Assembly (NCBI RefSeq): GCF_021165935.1
Contig: NZ_CP088953.1
Coordinates: forward strand, 124,001 to 188,000
Origin: Microbulbifer elongatus
GTDB taxonomy: Bacteria > Pseudomonadota > Gammaproteobacteria > Pseudomonadales > Cellvibrionaceae
DNA: 64,000 bases
Reading direction: 5' to 3'
A model generated the notes under the pieces. The model did not search any database. It worked only from the letters and a program-made list of their open reading frames with translations, and was not told the origin of the DNA. Positions 37,179-45,392 of the stretch are shown here, piece by piece. Position 1 is the first letter of the stretch. The number at the start of each line of letters is the position of its first letter. A program made the translations under genes and the position numbers.

Positions 37179-38161
37179 GGCTGCGACCGCAGTTCGCTCT
37201 TCGCAACCAGTACGGTCATGCCAGAGCGCAGCCCGGCAATGGCTGACTGCGGCCGTGCGCGCACCTCGAAAGTACGCAGATCAAAGCTGCCCAATGCGCG
37301 AGTCGAGGTCCAGGTGGCAAAGTCACCCAGCACAGAAATCTGGTACACACGCAGTGCAATCGATTCCCCCCGCTCCCCCAAGGCAGGTATTGACGCAGTC
37401 AGTCGGTCGCCAACCTTGAGACCCTTCAGCAGATCTTCACGCACGTTAAAGGCGATCCAGGGCGTGTCGGTTTTTGCCAGCGTGGCGATGGGAATTCCCG
37501 CAGCGACAATTTCTCCTTCGCGAAAGTTGATTGCAGTGATCTCACCGTCCGCCAGCGCCACAACCTGTTGCTCGGCAAGGGCGGTTTCCACCAGTTGCCG
37601 TCCGCCTTCGGCTTCCCGGGTCACTGCAGCCGCGGTTGTCTTGTCCTGTGGGCGCAACCCCGAGGCCACCAGCTGGTAATTGGCTTTCGATGCCTGATAC
37701 ACAGACCAGGTAGAGCTTTGCGCGGCAATCGCCTCATCGAGTCGCTGGCGCGGCACCACACCCTGATCAAACAGACGCTGCATCCGCCCTGCGGTAACCC
37801 TGGCCAGCTTCGCCTGCGCAAGGGTGGCCTCCATGGCAGCGTGCGCGGACTCCACCTCTTCCGGGCGTGCGCCCTCATTGGCTTTCGATTGCTGTGCGGA
37901 CGCGCCCTTCACCATCGCATCGGCCTGCACCAGACGCGCCTGTGCTTCCGGATCGTGAATCTCCGCCAGCAGTTCGCCCTTGCGCACCTTCTGGCCCTCC
38001 TCGGTATTCAATCGGGCTAGCCTTCCCGGATATTTGGTAGCAATGTTGAGTTCGCGCATTTCCACACGCCCCTCGAAATAACTCTCCTGCCGGCAGCCCG
38101 CGGTAAAGATGGCGATACCAAGGGCAATTGACACGGGAAAGTAGATACCTTTATTTAACAT
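37175..38161 (-). CDS. HlyD-type periplasmic adaptor lipoprotein
   Basis: A 328-residue membrane-fusion protein. A lipobox FTAGC anchors it to the inner membrane. It has a lipoyl-like half (GRLARLNTEEGQKVRKGELL, then LADGEITAINFREGEIVAAG) and a coiled-coil hairpin (ARVTAGRMQRLFDQGVVPRQ). Adaptors of this kind link inner-membrane permeases to TolC. The ATG at 38161 is 10 bases inside the TolC gene's end, and its own end overlaps the first permease by four bases, so the export operon order is TolC, adaptor, permease, permease. Family call secure; the cargo is unknown. Confidence 0.9.
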   Translation of the reverse strand: MLNKGIYFPVSIALGIAIFTAGCRQESYFEGRVEMRELNIATKYPGRLARLNTEEGQKVRKGELLAEIHDPEAQARLVQADAMVKGASAQQSKANEGARPEEVESAHAAMEATLAQAKLARVTAGRMQRLFDQGVVPRQRLDEAIAAQSSTWSVYQASKANYQLVASGLRPQDKTTAAAVTREAEGGRQLVETALAEQQVVALADGEITAINFREGEIVAAGIPIATLAKTDTPWIAFNVREDLLKGLKVGDRLTASIPALGERGESIALRVYQISVLGDFATWTSTRALGSFDLRTFEVRARPQSAIAGLRSGMTVLVAKSELRSQP

Positions 38162-39533
38162 TGGGCACCGCTCCCGGTCGGGCAAGTACGTCCAGTACTG
38201 TCGTTTCATGACCGCTTGCCAGCATCAGGCTGGTCCAGGCTATTAGGCTGTCATAGTCCGCCGCAAGCCGTTGCAGGCGCGCTCCGGCCAAGGCATTTTC
38301 CGCATCAACCACATCGATGGAGCGCCCTTCACCTGCGGCAAAGGCGGCGCGCTGCATCCGCAGGCTTTCCGCTGCCAGCCGTTCGGTTTTACGGGTCACC
38401 TGCGCGCGGCTCTGAGCATCCAGAAGCGCGGAATAGCGTGTTTCCACATTCAGCTGCACGCGGTCTTCTGCTTCCTTCGCCAGGGCCCGTGTCGCCCGCC
38501 ACTCTTCCTGAGCCAGTGATACTCCCGCCCTGCGCGCACCACCGTCGAAGATCTTGAAAGTCAGATTGGCAGTTACCGTCCAGTCCGGAATCAATTCCGG
38601 CAGCTGATAGCTGTGTAATTCGAACCCACCGATGATGGTCACATCCGGCCAGTATTCCGAGCGCGCTACACTAACCACCTGTTCCGCCTGTCGTGCTGTG
38701 GCATTCAACTGCCGGATCAAGGGGTTGGCGCGCTGCGCATCCGCGAGCAACTGCGGTAAGCCCTGTGGCGACGGCAGTTGACTGGGCGGCGCCGATGCCA
38801 CACTGACCGCCCTATTCTCCAGTCCCAACAGGCTGCTTAACCCGGCACGGGTATTTTCCAGAGCGTGCCTGCGCTCCTGCTCCAGCACTTCGGCCTGGGC
38901 AAGGGCGACTTCCGCGCGCATCCGGTCTGCGGCGGCGATTTGCCCCTCATCTTCCAGTGCGCGGGCATGTTGCAGGTGTGTACGCAGGCTTCCCACTACC
39001 GCAGACTGCACCTGCAGCGCGCGTTCACTGACAGAAACACCAAAATAACGCGCGGTGAGATCCAACATCAGGGTATTTTCCGTGACATCCTGCCCCGCAC
39101 TGGCCACCTCAATCCCGATGGCGCTGGCTTGACGCAACGCGCTGGTACGCCCGCCAGTGAATACCGGCCAGGTCAGCGTTGCCATGGTGAAAGCAAAGTC
39201 GCGAGGTTGCAGAATCGGGTTGGGAATTTCCGGTATGGCAGGATCAATCGAGTCCAGTACCTGATTGAGAAAACCGAGATCCACTTCTACCGCGTCAGAG
39301 AAATTCCCGTACGTGGATATAACCCCCAACTGGGGCAATGCCAATGCACGGGCGGCACTACTTTTTGCCTGCGCACCCGCCAGCTGTGCGCGACCGGCCT
39401 CCAGCAGTGGATTCTGCTGCAGGTACTGCATCGCTTCTGCGAACGTCAGGGGCTCTGTTGCCGAAGCCGCGCTGCTATTCGCAAGCGGCAGCAGCAATAG
39501 TAAAACCTGAAATACCCTGCTCACTCTGCTCAC
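38151..39533 (-). CDS. TolC-family outer-membrane efflux protein
   Basis: A 460-residue outer-membrane trimeric channel subunit with a signal peptide (VFQVLLLLLPLANSSAASA). The two TolC-like repeats are visible (LTFAEAMQYLQQNPLLEAGR and LLADAQRANPLIRQLNATAR), with the coiled-coil segments QSAVVGSLRTHLQHARALED and ETRYSALLDAQSRAQVTRKT. It is the first gene of the exporter operon and overlaps the adaptor gene by 11 bases. It would complete the exit path to the outside for the HlyD/ABC-2 complex. Confidence 0.92.
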   Translation of the reverse strand: MSRVSRVFQVLLLLLPLANSSAASATEPLTFAEAMQYLQQNPLLEAGRAQLAGAQAKSSAARALALPQLGVISTYGNFSDAVEVDLGFLNQVLDSIDPAIPEIPNPILQPRDFAFTMATLTWPVFTGGRTSALRQASAIGIEVASAGQDVTENTLMLDLTARYFGVSVSERALQVQSAVVGSLRTHLQHARALEDEGQIAAADRMRAEVALAQAEVLEQERRHALENTRAGLSSLLGLENRAVSVASAPPSQLPSPQGLPQLLADAQRANPLIRQLNATARQAEQVVSVARSEYWPDVTIIGGFELHSYQLPELIPDWTVTANLTFKIFDGGARRAGVSLAQEEWRATRALAKEAEDRVQLNVETRYSALLDAQSRAQVTRKTERLAAESLRMQRAAFAAGEGRSIDVVDAENALAGARLQRLAADYDSLIAWTSLMLASGHETTVLDVLARPGAVPNVK

Positions 39534-39567
39534 CCGGCTAGATATTCGGATTCAGCAAGACTCATGG

Positions 39568-40026
39568 TTACAAATGCATCCATACTTTTTGCAAAACAAG
39601 AAAAAGAAACGCGGTGGAACAACCAAACATCAATACACCATTGATTGCCACCAACGGACCCAGCATTCGCCAGGGCGGTGGCTGCACAACGTCGCCGTAG
39701 CCCAGGGCGGTGATGGATGTAGTGGTGTAATAGAGAGACTCCCCCAGGGTATCAATCAATTTTCTACGCCAGATGAAAATCGCCCAGGCCAGTGACTCGA
39801 GAACATGTGTAATAAACAGGATGATGAAACACATAGGAATCAGGATTCTTCCTGCATTCTGTGGGCCGTGTCGGGCGGCTAGCCAACTGTGGACATCGTT
39901 CAATAGCCGTGTCGCCTCCAGTAAGACCATGGCGTGAAATAGAAATACCGCTGCCGCCAACAACATGGCGAGAAAAAATGTTCGGCGCCAATGATGCACT
40001 TCAATTCTTATATCCAATAGAAACAC
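39568..40026 (-). CDS. Two-TM potassium-channel-like protein
   Basis: A 152-residue inner-membrane protein of the ion-channel (two-TM) family. Helices flank a pore loop whose selectivity filter is TTTSITALGYGD (residues 101-112), with GYGD as in K+ channels. An N-terminal helix (FFLAMLLAAAVFLFHAMVLL) precedes the pore module, so it has about three or four helices. It has no regulatory RCK domain; tetrameric K+ conduction is inferred. It lies 52 bases after the NodT-type gene on the same strand, at the end of the second efflux-related cluster. Confidence 0.85.
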   Translation of the reverse strand: MFLLDIRIEVHHWRRTFFLAMLLAAAVFLFHAMVLLEATRLLNDVHSWLAARHGPQNAGRILIPMCFIILFITHVLESLAWAIFIWRRKLIDTLGESLYYTTTSITALGYGDVVQPPPWRMLGPLVAINGVLMFGCSTAFLFLVLQKVWMHL

Positions 40027-40078
40027 CCACTGATGAACGCGATATCCCCTAGTCCTGCCGACATCTTCTGATCCTGCA

Positions 40079-41473
40079 TTAGAAGTCCCCGCCCAGAGCG
40101 AGGTGCAACTGAATCCGATTCGCCAGACGCTGGTTTTCCAGCTTGATCACTTCCGCCTGTGCCACCAGTTGTTCGGTTTGAAGAATTTCCACCCACAGCA
40201 GATCCCGCTTCCCTGCCTGATACTGATCAATCGCAATTTCCACTGCGCGATCTCTGTCCGCTAATGACGACCGCGCAAAGCCGAGTCGCTGCTCCAGCAG
40301 CCGTTCACTTTCCAGCGCATTTTCCACTTCGCGAAAGGCACTCAGCAGACTGCTGCCGTAATTGGCCACCGCCTGTGCCTGCTGCGCCGTAGTGATGCGT
40401 ACATAGGCGCACAGGGCACCGCCCTCATAGATTGGGATGATCGAACCCAATTGTGCAGAGGCGCGATCCTGGCTCAGGTGTAACTGCTCCAGCAGATGAT
40501 CCCCCAGACGCTCTGCGGTCAATGAAAGGGAAAAGCTTGGGCGCAGAGCAAGGCGTGCGACCTCCTGCCGGCGAAAGGCGGCGAGTACAGCGTATTCGGC
40601 GGCAAGAATATCCGGCCGACGGCTGACCAGCGCGATGGGCGTATCTGCGGCCACCACCGGTGGAACCGCGGGGTAGTGGCTGGCGGCGGCAAGTTCCGCC
40701 GCCGGGTATCGCCCCAGCAAGACTTCCAGACTGCGCACCGCACGCCCAAACGCGATACGCGTGGACTGGAGAGTAGCCTGGGCCGACTCCACCCGCGCGC
40801 GGCTGTCCGCCACATCCAGTTGAGAGGTTTTTCCGCTCTGGTAGCGAAAGTCCGCCAGGTCGTAAAGACGTGTGTAAATTCCCACGGCGTGTTCTGCCAG
40901 AGAAAGTAACTGTTGCGCCTCACTCACCAGATACCAGTTCAATGCCACGGTGGCGGCCAGGGACTGGCGTGCGTAGGCGTAGTCCAGTGCCGCCACTTCG
41001 TAATCGATTGCTGCCGCCGCACGCTCCGCGCGCAGTCTGCCCCACACTTCCAGCTCCCAGTTCAGGCCAAGCGCGATCAGTGTGTGGGTGAACGAGTGCT
41101 TGACGTCATCGCGACCGCCAAAGTCATAGGTACGCTTGCCGCCCAGCTGACCACCAATCTGGGGCAACAGCTGCGCACCTACCACGGCTATCGTCTCCCG
41201 AGCTATGGCAACCGCCTCTGCGGCCGCTAGCAGGTCTCGGTTGTTCGCCAGAGCCTCATTGACCAACGCGACCAGTGTCGGGTCGTTGAACGATTGCAGC
41301 CAGCCACTGTGAACCGGCGCCGAATTGGTGGCGGCCACCCACTGCTCAGGAATGCCTGTCTGCGGTGGTAACGCCTCGTCGAGTACTTCCTTGGGTGCGG
41401 GAAGCGGCTTCAGCGCACACCCTGCGATGGTCACGACAACGGCCGCGGGAAAGATCCAGTTACGACAGTTCAT
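40079..41473 (-). CDS. NodT-family outer-membrane efflux lipoprotein
   Basis: A 464-residue outer-membrane factor of the RND/NodT type. A lipobox TIAGC marks lipidation. It has two OEP repeats (DPTLVALVNEALANNRDLLA; IALVSRRPDILAAEYAVLAA, where the RRPDI motif is diagnostic) and LIALGLNWELEVWGRLRAER. Its ATG overlaps the stop of the HlyD-like gene by four bases, so it is made with it. No RND inner-membrane pump is in the locus, so this outer-membrane protein serves the adaptor above or a distant pump. It is distinct from the TolC protein at 38-39.5 kb. Confidence 0.92.
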   Translation of the reverse strand: MNCRNWIFPAAVVVTIAGCALKPLPAPKEVLDEALPPQTGIPEQWVAATNSAPVHSGWLQSFNDPTLVALVNEALANNRDLLAAAEAVAIARETIAVVGAQLLPQIGGQLGGKRTYDFGGRDDVKHSFTHTLIALGLNWELEVWGRLRAERAAAAIDYEVAALDYAYARQSLAATVALNWYLVSEAQQLLSLAEHAVGIYTRLYDLADFRYQSGKTSQLDVADSRARVESAQATLQSTRIAFGRAVRSLEVLLGRYPAAELAAASHYPAVPPVVAADTPIALVSRRPDILAAEYAVLAAFRRQEVARLALRPSFSLSLTAERLGDHLLEQLHLSQDRASAQLGSIIPIYEGGALCAYVRITTAQQAQAVANYGSSLLSAFREVENALESERLLEQRLGFARSSLADRDRAVEIAIDQYQAGKRDLLWVEILQTEQLVAQAEVIKLENQRLANRIQLHLALGGDF

Positions 41474-42624
41474 CCGGCGAAGGGATAAAGCCAGTTGGAC
41501 CAGGAATAGGCGCGAATACCAATTTTGCGCAGCACCACAAAACCGCTAGAGGGATCGGTGTAGATAGCGGCGCGCCCCTGAGTACCAATAGGAAATTTGG
41601 ACTGATCTTTATCGTCGATTCGGATAGCAACCGCAAACTGTCCCTGCGGCAGTTCCGCAGGCTTATAGACAAAATGCGGCAGGCGACCGCTCGGTAGCAT
41701 CTGCCCGCTGCCACTGCCGCGCCAGATCGCCTCTACCTTGCCGGTAAATATCTGTCCCGGATAGAGATCGAGCGCCACCTCGACTTCCTGCCCTTCCTTT
41801 ACGTGCTTGAGGTTTTCCTGAAAATAATTGGCCAGCAGATAGCGGTCTGAGTCACAGATAAACGTGGCGATGGCTCCTACCCGCAGTGCCCCTGCTACCA
41901 TACCCGGGCGCACCTGCAGATTGATCAGGTAACCATCTTCCGGCGCCACCATCAGGGTGTTGTCGAGATAAAACCTGGCCAGATCCAGTTTGGCCTGAAT
42001 ACTGGCGACGGTGGTGTTTACCCCGTTGATTTCCGAGTGGTATTCAAGTTCGGCGCGCGCCACTTGGGCCTGGGCCTCCCGTACCGAAGCCTCATTGGCG
42101 GCGACCTTAGCTGTCCATTTTTGTACATCTTCCTCTGGCCCGGCTCCGCGACCGGCAAGCTTTTGCGACAGTTCCCGCTCGTAACGCGCGTACACCAACT
42201 CACTCTGAAGCCGGACCACCTGCTGTCGCGCTACCTGTACATCCGCGGCTAACACCTCGACATTCTGTGTTGCCTTCGCCAGTTCCGCCTGCAGCTCTTT
42301 TACCTTGAGTTCATAGGGGCGCCGGTCAAACTGAAAGAGGGGCTGCCCTTTCTTTACCGGAACATTGGGCTGCACCAATACGTCTGTCACCAGAGTGGGT
42401 TCATTGAGACGTGGGGTCAGCTGGATGGTGTGCTGTACGAGGCGGGCATTGGTGGAGTACGGGGTCACGAATCGCAGCCCGATCATGAATATAAGTAGCA
42501 GATGCAGCCCGACAGAGACCGAAACCAGGCCCCAGACGATGTTGAACTTCATCCATTTGAACTTGAAAAAAGTGAGCCAGACGGCAATCACATACACAAA
42601 CAGGAGAACAAATCCGAACAGCAT
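41470..42624 (-). CDS. YiaV/EmrA-like HlyD-family membrane-fusion protein
   Basis: A 384-residue protein with two N-terminal membrane helices (LFGFVLLFVYVIAVWLTFF; LVSVSVGLHLLLIFMIGL), a lipoyl-like segment (LVTDVLVQPNVPVKKGQPLF), a long coiled coil (about 90-210) and a beta-barrel part (LMVAPEDGYLINLQVRPGMV). With the upstream DUF3302 gene it matches the E. coli YiaV-YiaW pair, of unknown role. It overlaps the NodT-type gene by four bases and begins 11 bases after the DUF3302 gene. It probably links an inner-membrane source to the outer-membrane factor; no pump gene is present. Confidence 0.88.
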   Translation of the reverse strand: MLFGFVLLFVYVIAVWLTFFKFKWMKFNIVWGLVSVSVGLHLLLIFMIGLRFVTPYSTNARLVQHTIQLTPRLNEPTLVTDVLVQPNVPVKKGQPLFQFDRRPYELKVKELQAELAKATQNVEVLAADVQVARQQVVRLQSELVYARYERELSQKLAGRGAGPEEDVQKWTAKVAANEASVREAQAQVARAELEYHSEINGVNTTVASIQAKLDLARFYLDNTLMVAPEDGYLINLQVRPGMVAGALRVGAIATFICDSDRYLLANYFQENLKHVKEGQEVEVALDLYPGQIFTGKVEAIWRGSGSGQMLPSGRLPHFVYKPAELPQGQFAVAIRIDDKDQSKFPIGTQGRAAIYTDPSSGFVVLRKIGIRAYSWSNWLYPFAG

Positions 42625-42635
42625 GGCCTGGTTCC

Positions 42636-43001
42636 CTAACTGGTTGCATCGCTATCAGGCGCTTGTTTGTTCTGCCCGTTTATTGGCGCGGGCTTATCGT
42701 CTTCGCCACGCAGGCGGGCTATTTTCTCTTCGATTTCGCGTGCTTCATCTTCGGGGAAGTTGCGGATATCGATGGTGTCCGTGGGTTTGAATGCCCAGAT
42801 AAACGCGTTGATCCAGGGCACCACCGCAAGAAACCCGGCATACCCCATAATCTTTACCGCTTCCGCATCGGGATGTTTACGCGAGATGGCAATCTTCCCC
42901 GGAAGCCCGGCAATCCAGATCAGGATTGCCATGATCGCTATTCCTGCACATACGATCACGAGGAAGGTCAGATAATCCCAATGTGTCAGCTTGAACCCCA
43001 T
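42636..43001 (-). CDS. DUF3302 (YiaW-family) inner-membrane protein
   Basis: A 121-residue protein. Two membrane helices (YLTFLVIVCAGIAIMAILIW, AVKIMGYAGFLAVVPWINAF) flank a loop GLPGKIAISRKHPDAEAVKI typical of DUF3302. The C-terminal half is charged (EAREIEEKIARLRGE). In E. coli the homologue YiaW sits next to YiaV, a HlyD-like protein, and the same order is seen here, so the two probably work as one unit, possibly in export or envelope stress. It is the first gene of the four-gene minus-strand cluster. Confidence 0.88.
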   Translation of the reverse strand: MGFKLTHWDYLTFLVIVCAGIAIMAILIWIAGLPGKIAISRKHPDAEAVKIMGYAGFLAVVPWINAFIWAFKPTDTIDIRNFPEDEAREIEEKIARLRGEDDKPAPINGQNKQAPDSDATS

Positions 43002-43174
43002 CTGAGCGCATCCTTGAGCAGAGCCGATTACTGTTGATTATTTCTCATTGGCAAGAAAGTCATATAGCTGAAGCCTGGCGATATCGCCAATCAGGGTTGT
43101 TGATTTTGGTGCAGTATTGTCGCAGTCTATCGGACATCCCACCTGTTTATCCGGAGAATTCAGCGAAGCTGCCC

Positions 43175-43543
43175 ATGATCGATTTTGAAAATAAAAGCCT
43201 GTTCAAGCTCAAGCAAAACGCGGGGTTTGCAGAGAAAGTAACGCCACTCCTGATTGATGGCGAGGAAGTACTTGACTCCTTCAAGTCCATGCGCGATGGC
43301 GTGGTATTTACCAGCAAACGCATTATTGCGGTCAATGTACAGGGCATTACCGGTAGCAAAAAGGATTTCACCTCCCTGCCCTATAAAAACATCATCGCCT
43401 ACTCCGTGGAAACCACCGGCACACTGGACATCGACAGCGAACTGGAACTGTATTTCTCCGAGCTAGGAAAAGTCCGATTCGAATTCAGCGGCAAGTGCCG
43501 CCTAATGGATATTGCGCATTATATTGCGCGATATGCGCTGTAA
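43175..43543 (+). CDS. Bacterial PH-domain protein
   Basis: A 122-residue single-domain protein with the bacterial pleckstrin-homology pattern: LLIDGEEVLDSFKSMRDGVV, FTSKRIIAVNVQGITGSKKD and FTSLPYKNIIAYSVETTGTL, ending in the C-terminal helix. No signal peptide or helix for the membrane; it may bind a membrane lipid or protein. The ATG at 43175 is chosen because the family similarity starts there; the longer upstream frame is not protein-like. It is divergent from the efflux cluster and precedes the DUF1294 gene by two bases. Confidence 0.88.
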   Translation: MIDFENKSLFKLKQNAGFAEKVTPLLIDGEEVLDSFKSMRDGVVFTSKRIIAVNVQGITGSKKDFTSLPYKNIIAYSVETTGTLDIDSELELYFSELGKVRFEFSGKCRLMDIAHYIARYAL

Positions 43544-43545
43544 CA

Positions 43546-43947
43546 GTGACGCTCTCATCCCAGCGCAAATCGGCGATTATCTCGATAATATTCTTCGGGT
43601 TGCTTTCAGTATCTGCAGCATTTGGTCTATTACCGCTGGCGGTTCTTATTTTTTATATCATTATGAGCTTGATAGCTTATCTCGTTTACTATTTTGATAA
43701 ATCCGCCGCTCGCCGTGGCGGCTGGAGAACCAAGGAAAGCAGTCTGCACTTACTGTCTTTACTCGGTGGCTGGCCGGGCGCACTGCTCGCCCAGCAGCGC
43801 TTTCGACATAAAACACGAAAGCAGCCTTTTCGATTCATTTTCTGGCTAACGGTACTTGCCAACCTGGGAGCTCTCATATGGCTACACACGGAAGACGGCG
43901 CTGACTTCCTCCATAGATTACTGGAAACCTACGGTAATTTTTCCTGA
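43546..43947 (+). CDS. DUF1294 membrane protein
   Basis: A 133-residue inner-membrane protein. The N-terminal helices (SAIISIIFFGLLSVSAAFGL, LAVLIFYIIMSLIAYLVYYF) precede the DUF1294 signature DKSAARRGGWRTKESSLHLL and the segment GWPGALLAQQRFRHKTRKQP. In some family members this domain is fused to a cold-shock domain. Role unknown. The GTG at 43546 is two bases after the PH-domain stop, so translation is likely coupled. The next gene, a secreted cupin, begins 32 bases on. Confidence 0.85.
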   Translation: MTLSSQRKSAIISIIFFGLLSVSAAFGLLPLAVLIFYIIMSLIAYLVYYFDKSAARRGGWRTKESSLHLLSLLGGWPGALLAQQRFRHKTRKQPFRFIFWLTVLANLGALIWLHTEDGADFLHRLLETYGNFS

Positions 43948-43979
43948 TACAAAACCCCGGACACCCAAAACGAGACGCA

Positions 43980-44393
43980 ATGAAATCCATATTTATATGC
44001 CTGGCCCTCATCGCCACAGCACAAGCATCAACCGAGACGAAAGATCAGAGTCCGGGCTTCGTCATTGAACATGACTCGCAAGTGGCCGCTCAACAGGCCG
44101 GCCCGCATAAAGGTGGCGGAGAGACTACGGGGTATTCTTTCTTTGCTGGCGTGCCCAGCATGGATCTCGTATTTAAAAAGCGCATTCTCCACCCGGGGGC
44201 AGCGATCGGCTATCATGAGCAGCACAAAGATGAGATCTACTATGTGATCAGTGGTACCGGCGAGCTGACCATGAATGGAGAAAAGTCTGAGGTGGGCCCG
44301 GGTTCCGCAATTCTGACACGGCCGGGCAGCTCCCACGGTCTGCGACAAACAGGCACCGAGGACCTTGCGATCTTTATTGTTTACAGGAAGTAG
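43980..44393 (+). CDS. Secreted cupin-domain protein
   Basis: A 137-residue cupin with a short signal peptide (KSIFICLALIATAQA). The metal site is GAAIGYHEQHKDEIYYVISG (His, His and Glu), and the second motif is GSAILTRPGSSHGLRQTGTE. Periplasmic or secreted single-domain cupins bind a metal; the reaction cannot be named. No strong ribosome site precedes the ATG. It follows the DUF1294 gene by 32 bases on the same strand. It is different from the cytosolic cupin at 23 kb. Confidence 0.85.
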   Translation: MKSIFICLALIATAQASTETKDQSPGFVIEHDSQVAAQQAGPHKGGGETTGYSFFAGVPSMDLVFKKRILHPGAAIGYHEQHKDEIYYVISGTGELTMNGEKSEVGPGSAILTRPGSSHGLRQTGTEDLAIFIVYRK

Positions 44394-44576
44394 GATCAAG
44401 CGCATTGCGATGACTACTTGGCGAACCTGCTATTATCCGCCTGTAGGGATACCCACTTCCTTTCAAATCTCGAACCCTACATGAAATTGGCCAGCTTTCG
44501 CGGAGAACTCACCGAAACAGCTTCCATTTTTTACGCCTCATAAAAACTGAATTTTTCCGGCCAGGACAAGTACACC

Positions 44577-45299
44577 GTGTCACTCCTATTTGAAGAAATC
44601 GATAGCCAGCCCTCAGCGCTGGGCGAAATCTCTCTACGCCGGCGGCGCATTCCGGCGCTGGGTGACCGCGACATCTACGAAGTGAAGCTCGGCGATGAGT
44701 TTTTGATGTCGAGTATGTTTGTAGAAGCGGAGGAAGCACTGTCGACGCTTGGCCTGGCGCAAACCCAGGGCGATGCGCTTGACGTGGTGGTTGGCGGACT
44801 GGGACTGGGGTATACCGCGGTGGCAGCACTGCAGGATGCTCGGGTTGCCGAGCTGCTTGTTGTGGATGCCCTGGGCACGGTGATTGGCTGGCACAGGGAT
44901 GAAAAGGTTCCACTGGGAAAAGTACTCAATGCGGATAAGCGCAATCGCTATGTGCACGGCAGCTTCTTCGATCTGGCTACCGACCCGGCGACAGGATTTG
45001 ACCCAAAGTGCGCCGGGCGTAAGTTTGATGCCATTCTCCTGGATATCGATCACTCGCCAACGGAATATCTGAATGCGGACAACGCCGGCTTCTATACCAC
45101 TAGAAACCTTTCTTTGATGGCAGAACAGCTGAAACCCAAGGGGGTCTTCGCCATGTGGTCACAAAATTTGCCGGAAGACGATTTCGTCGCCCTGCTGAAA
45201 ACGGTATTTGAAACGGTGGATACCCATGTGGTCTCTTTCTACAACCCGTTTCTCAGTGGGGAGTCCACCAACTCGGTGTATGTTTGCGTAAAAGACTAA
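44577..45299 (+). CDS. Spermidine-synthase-like (polyamine aminopropyltransferase fold) protein
   Basis: A 240-residue Rossmann-fold protein related to spermidine synthases. The nucleotide-binding loop VVGGLGLGYTAVAALQD is followed by VAELLVVDALGTVIGWHRD and the acidic catalytic-like KFDAILLDIDHSPTEYLN. The C-terminal part has FAMWSQNLPEDDFVALLK. Real spermidine synthases use decarboxylated S-adenosylmethionine; here no SAM decarboxylase is close, and the group includes enzymes of unknown substrate. The GTG at 44577 starts it. It lies before the RhlE gene by about 93 bases. Confidence 0.82.
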   Translation: MSLLFEEIDSQPSALGEISLRRRRIPALGDRDIYEVKLGDEFLMSSMFVEAEEALSTLGLAQTQGDALDVVVGGLGLGYTAVAALQDARVAELLVVDALGTVIGWHRDEKVPLGKVLNADKRNRYVHGSFFDLATDPATGFDPKCAGRKFDAILLDIDHSPTEYLNADNAGFYTTRNLSLMAEQLKPKGVFAMWSQNLPEDDFVALLKTVFETVDTHVVSFYNPFLSGESTNSVYVCVKD

Positions 45300-45392
45300 G
45301 CTGGGATTATTCGATACCGCGATCGGGCATTGCTGGTACCATGCGCGGCAATTCCCGGCGCGGCCGCCGGCCCCGCCAAGCAGAGACACCAG

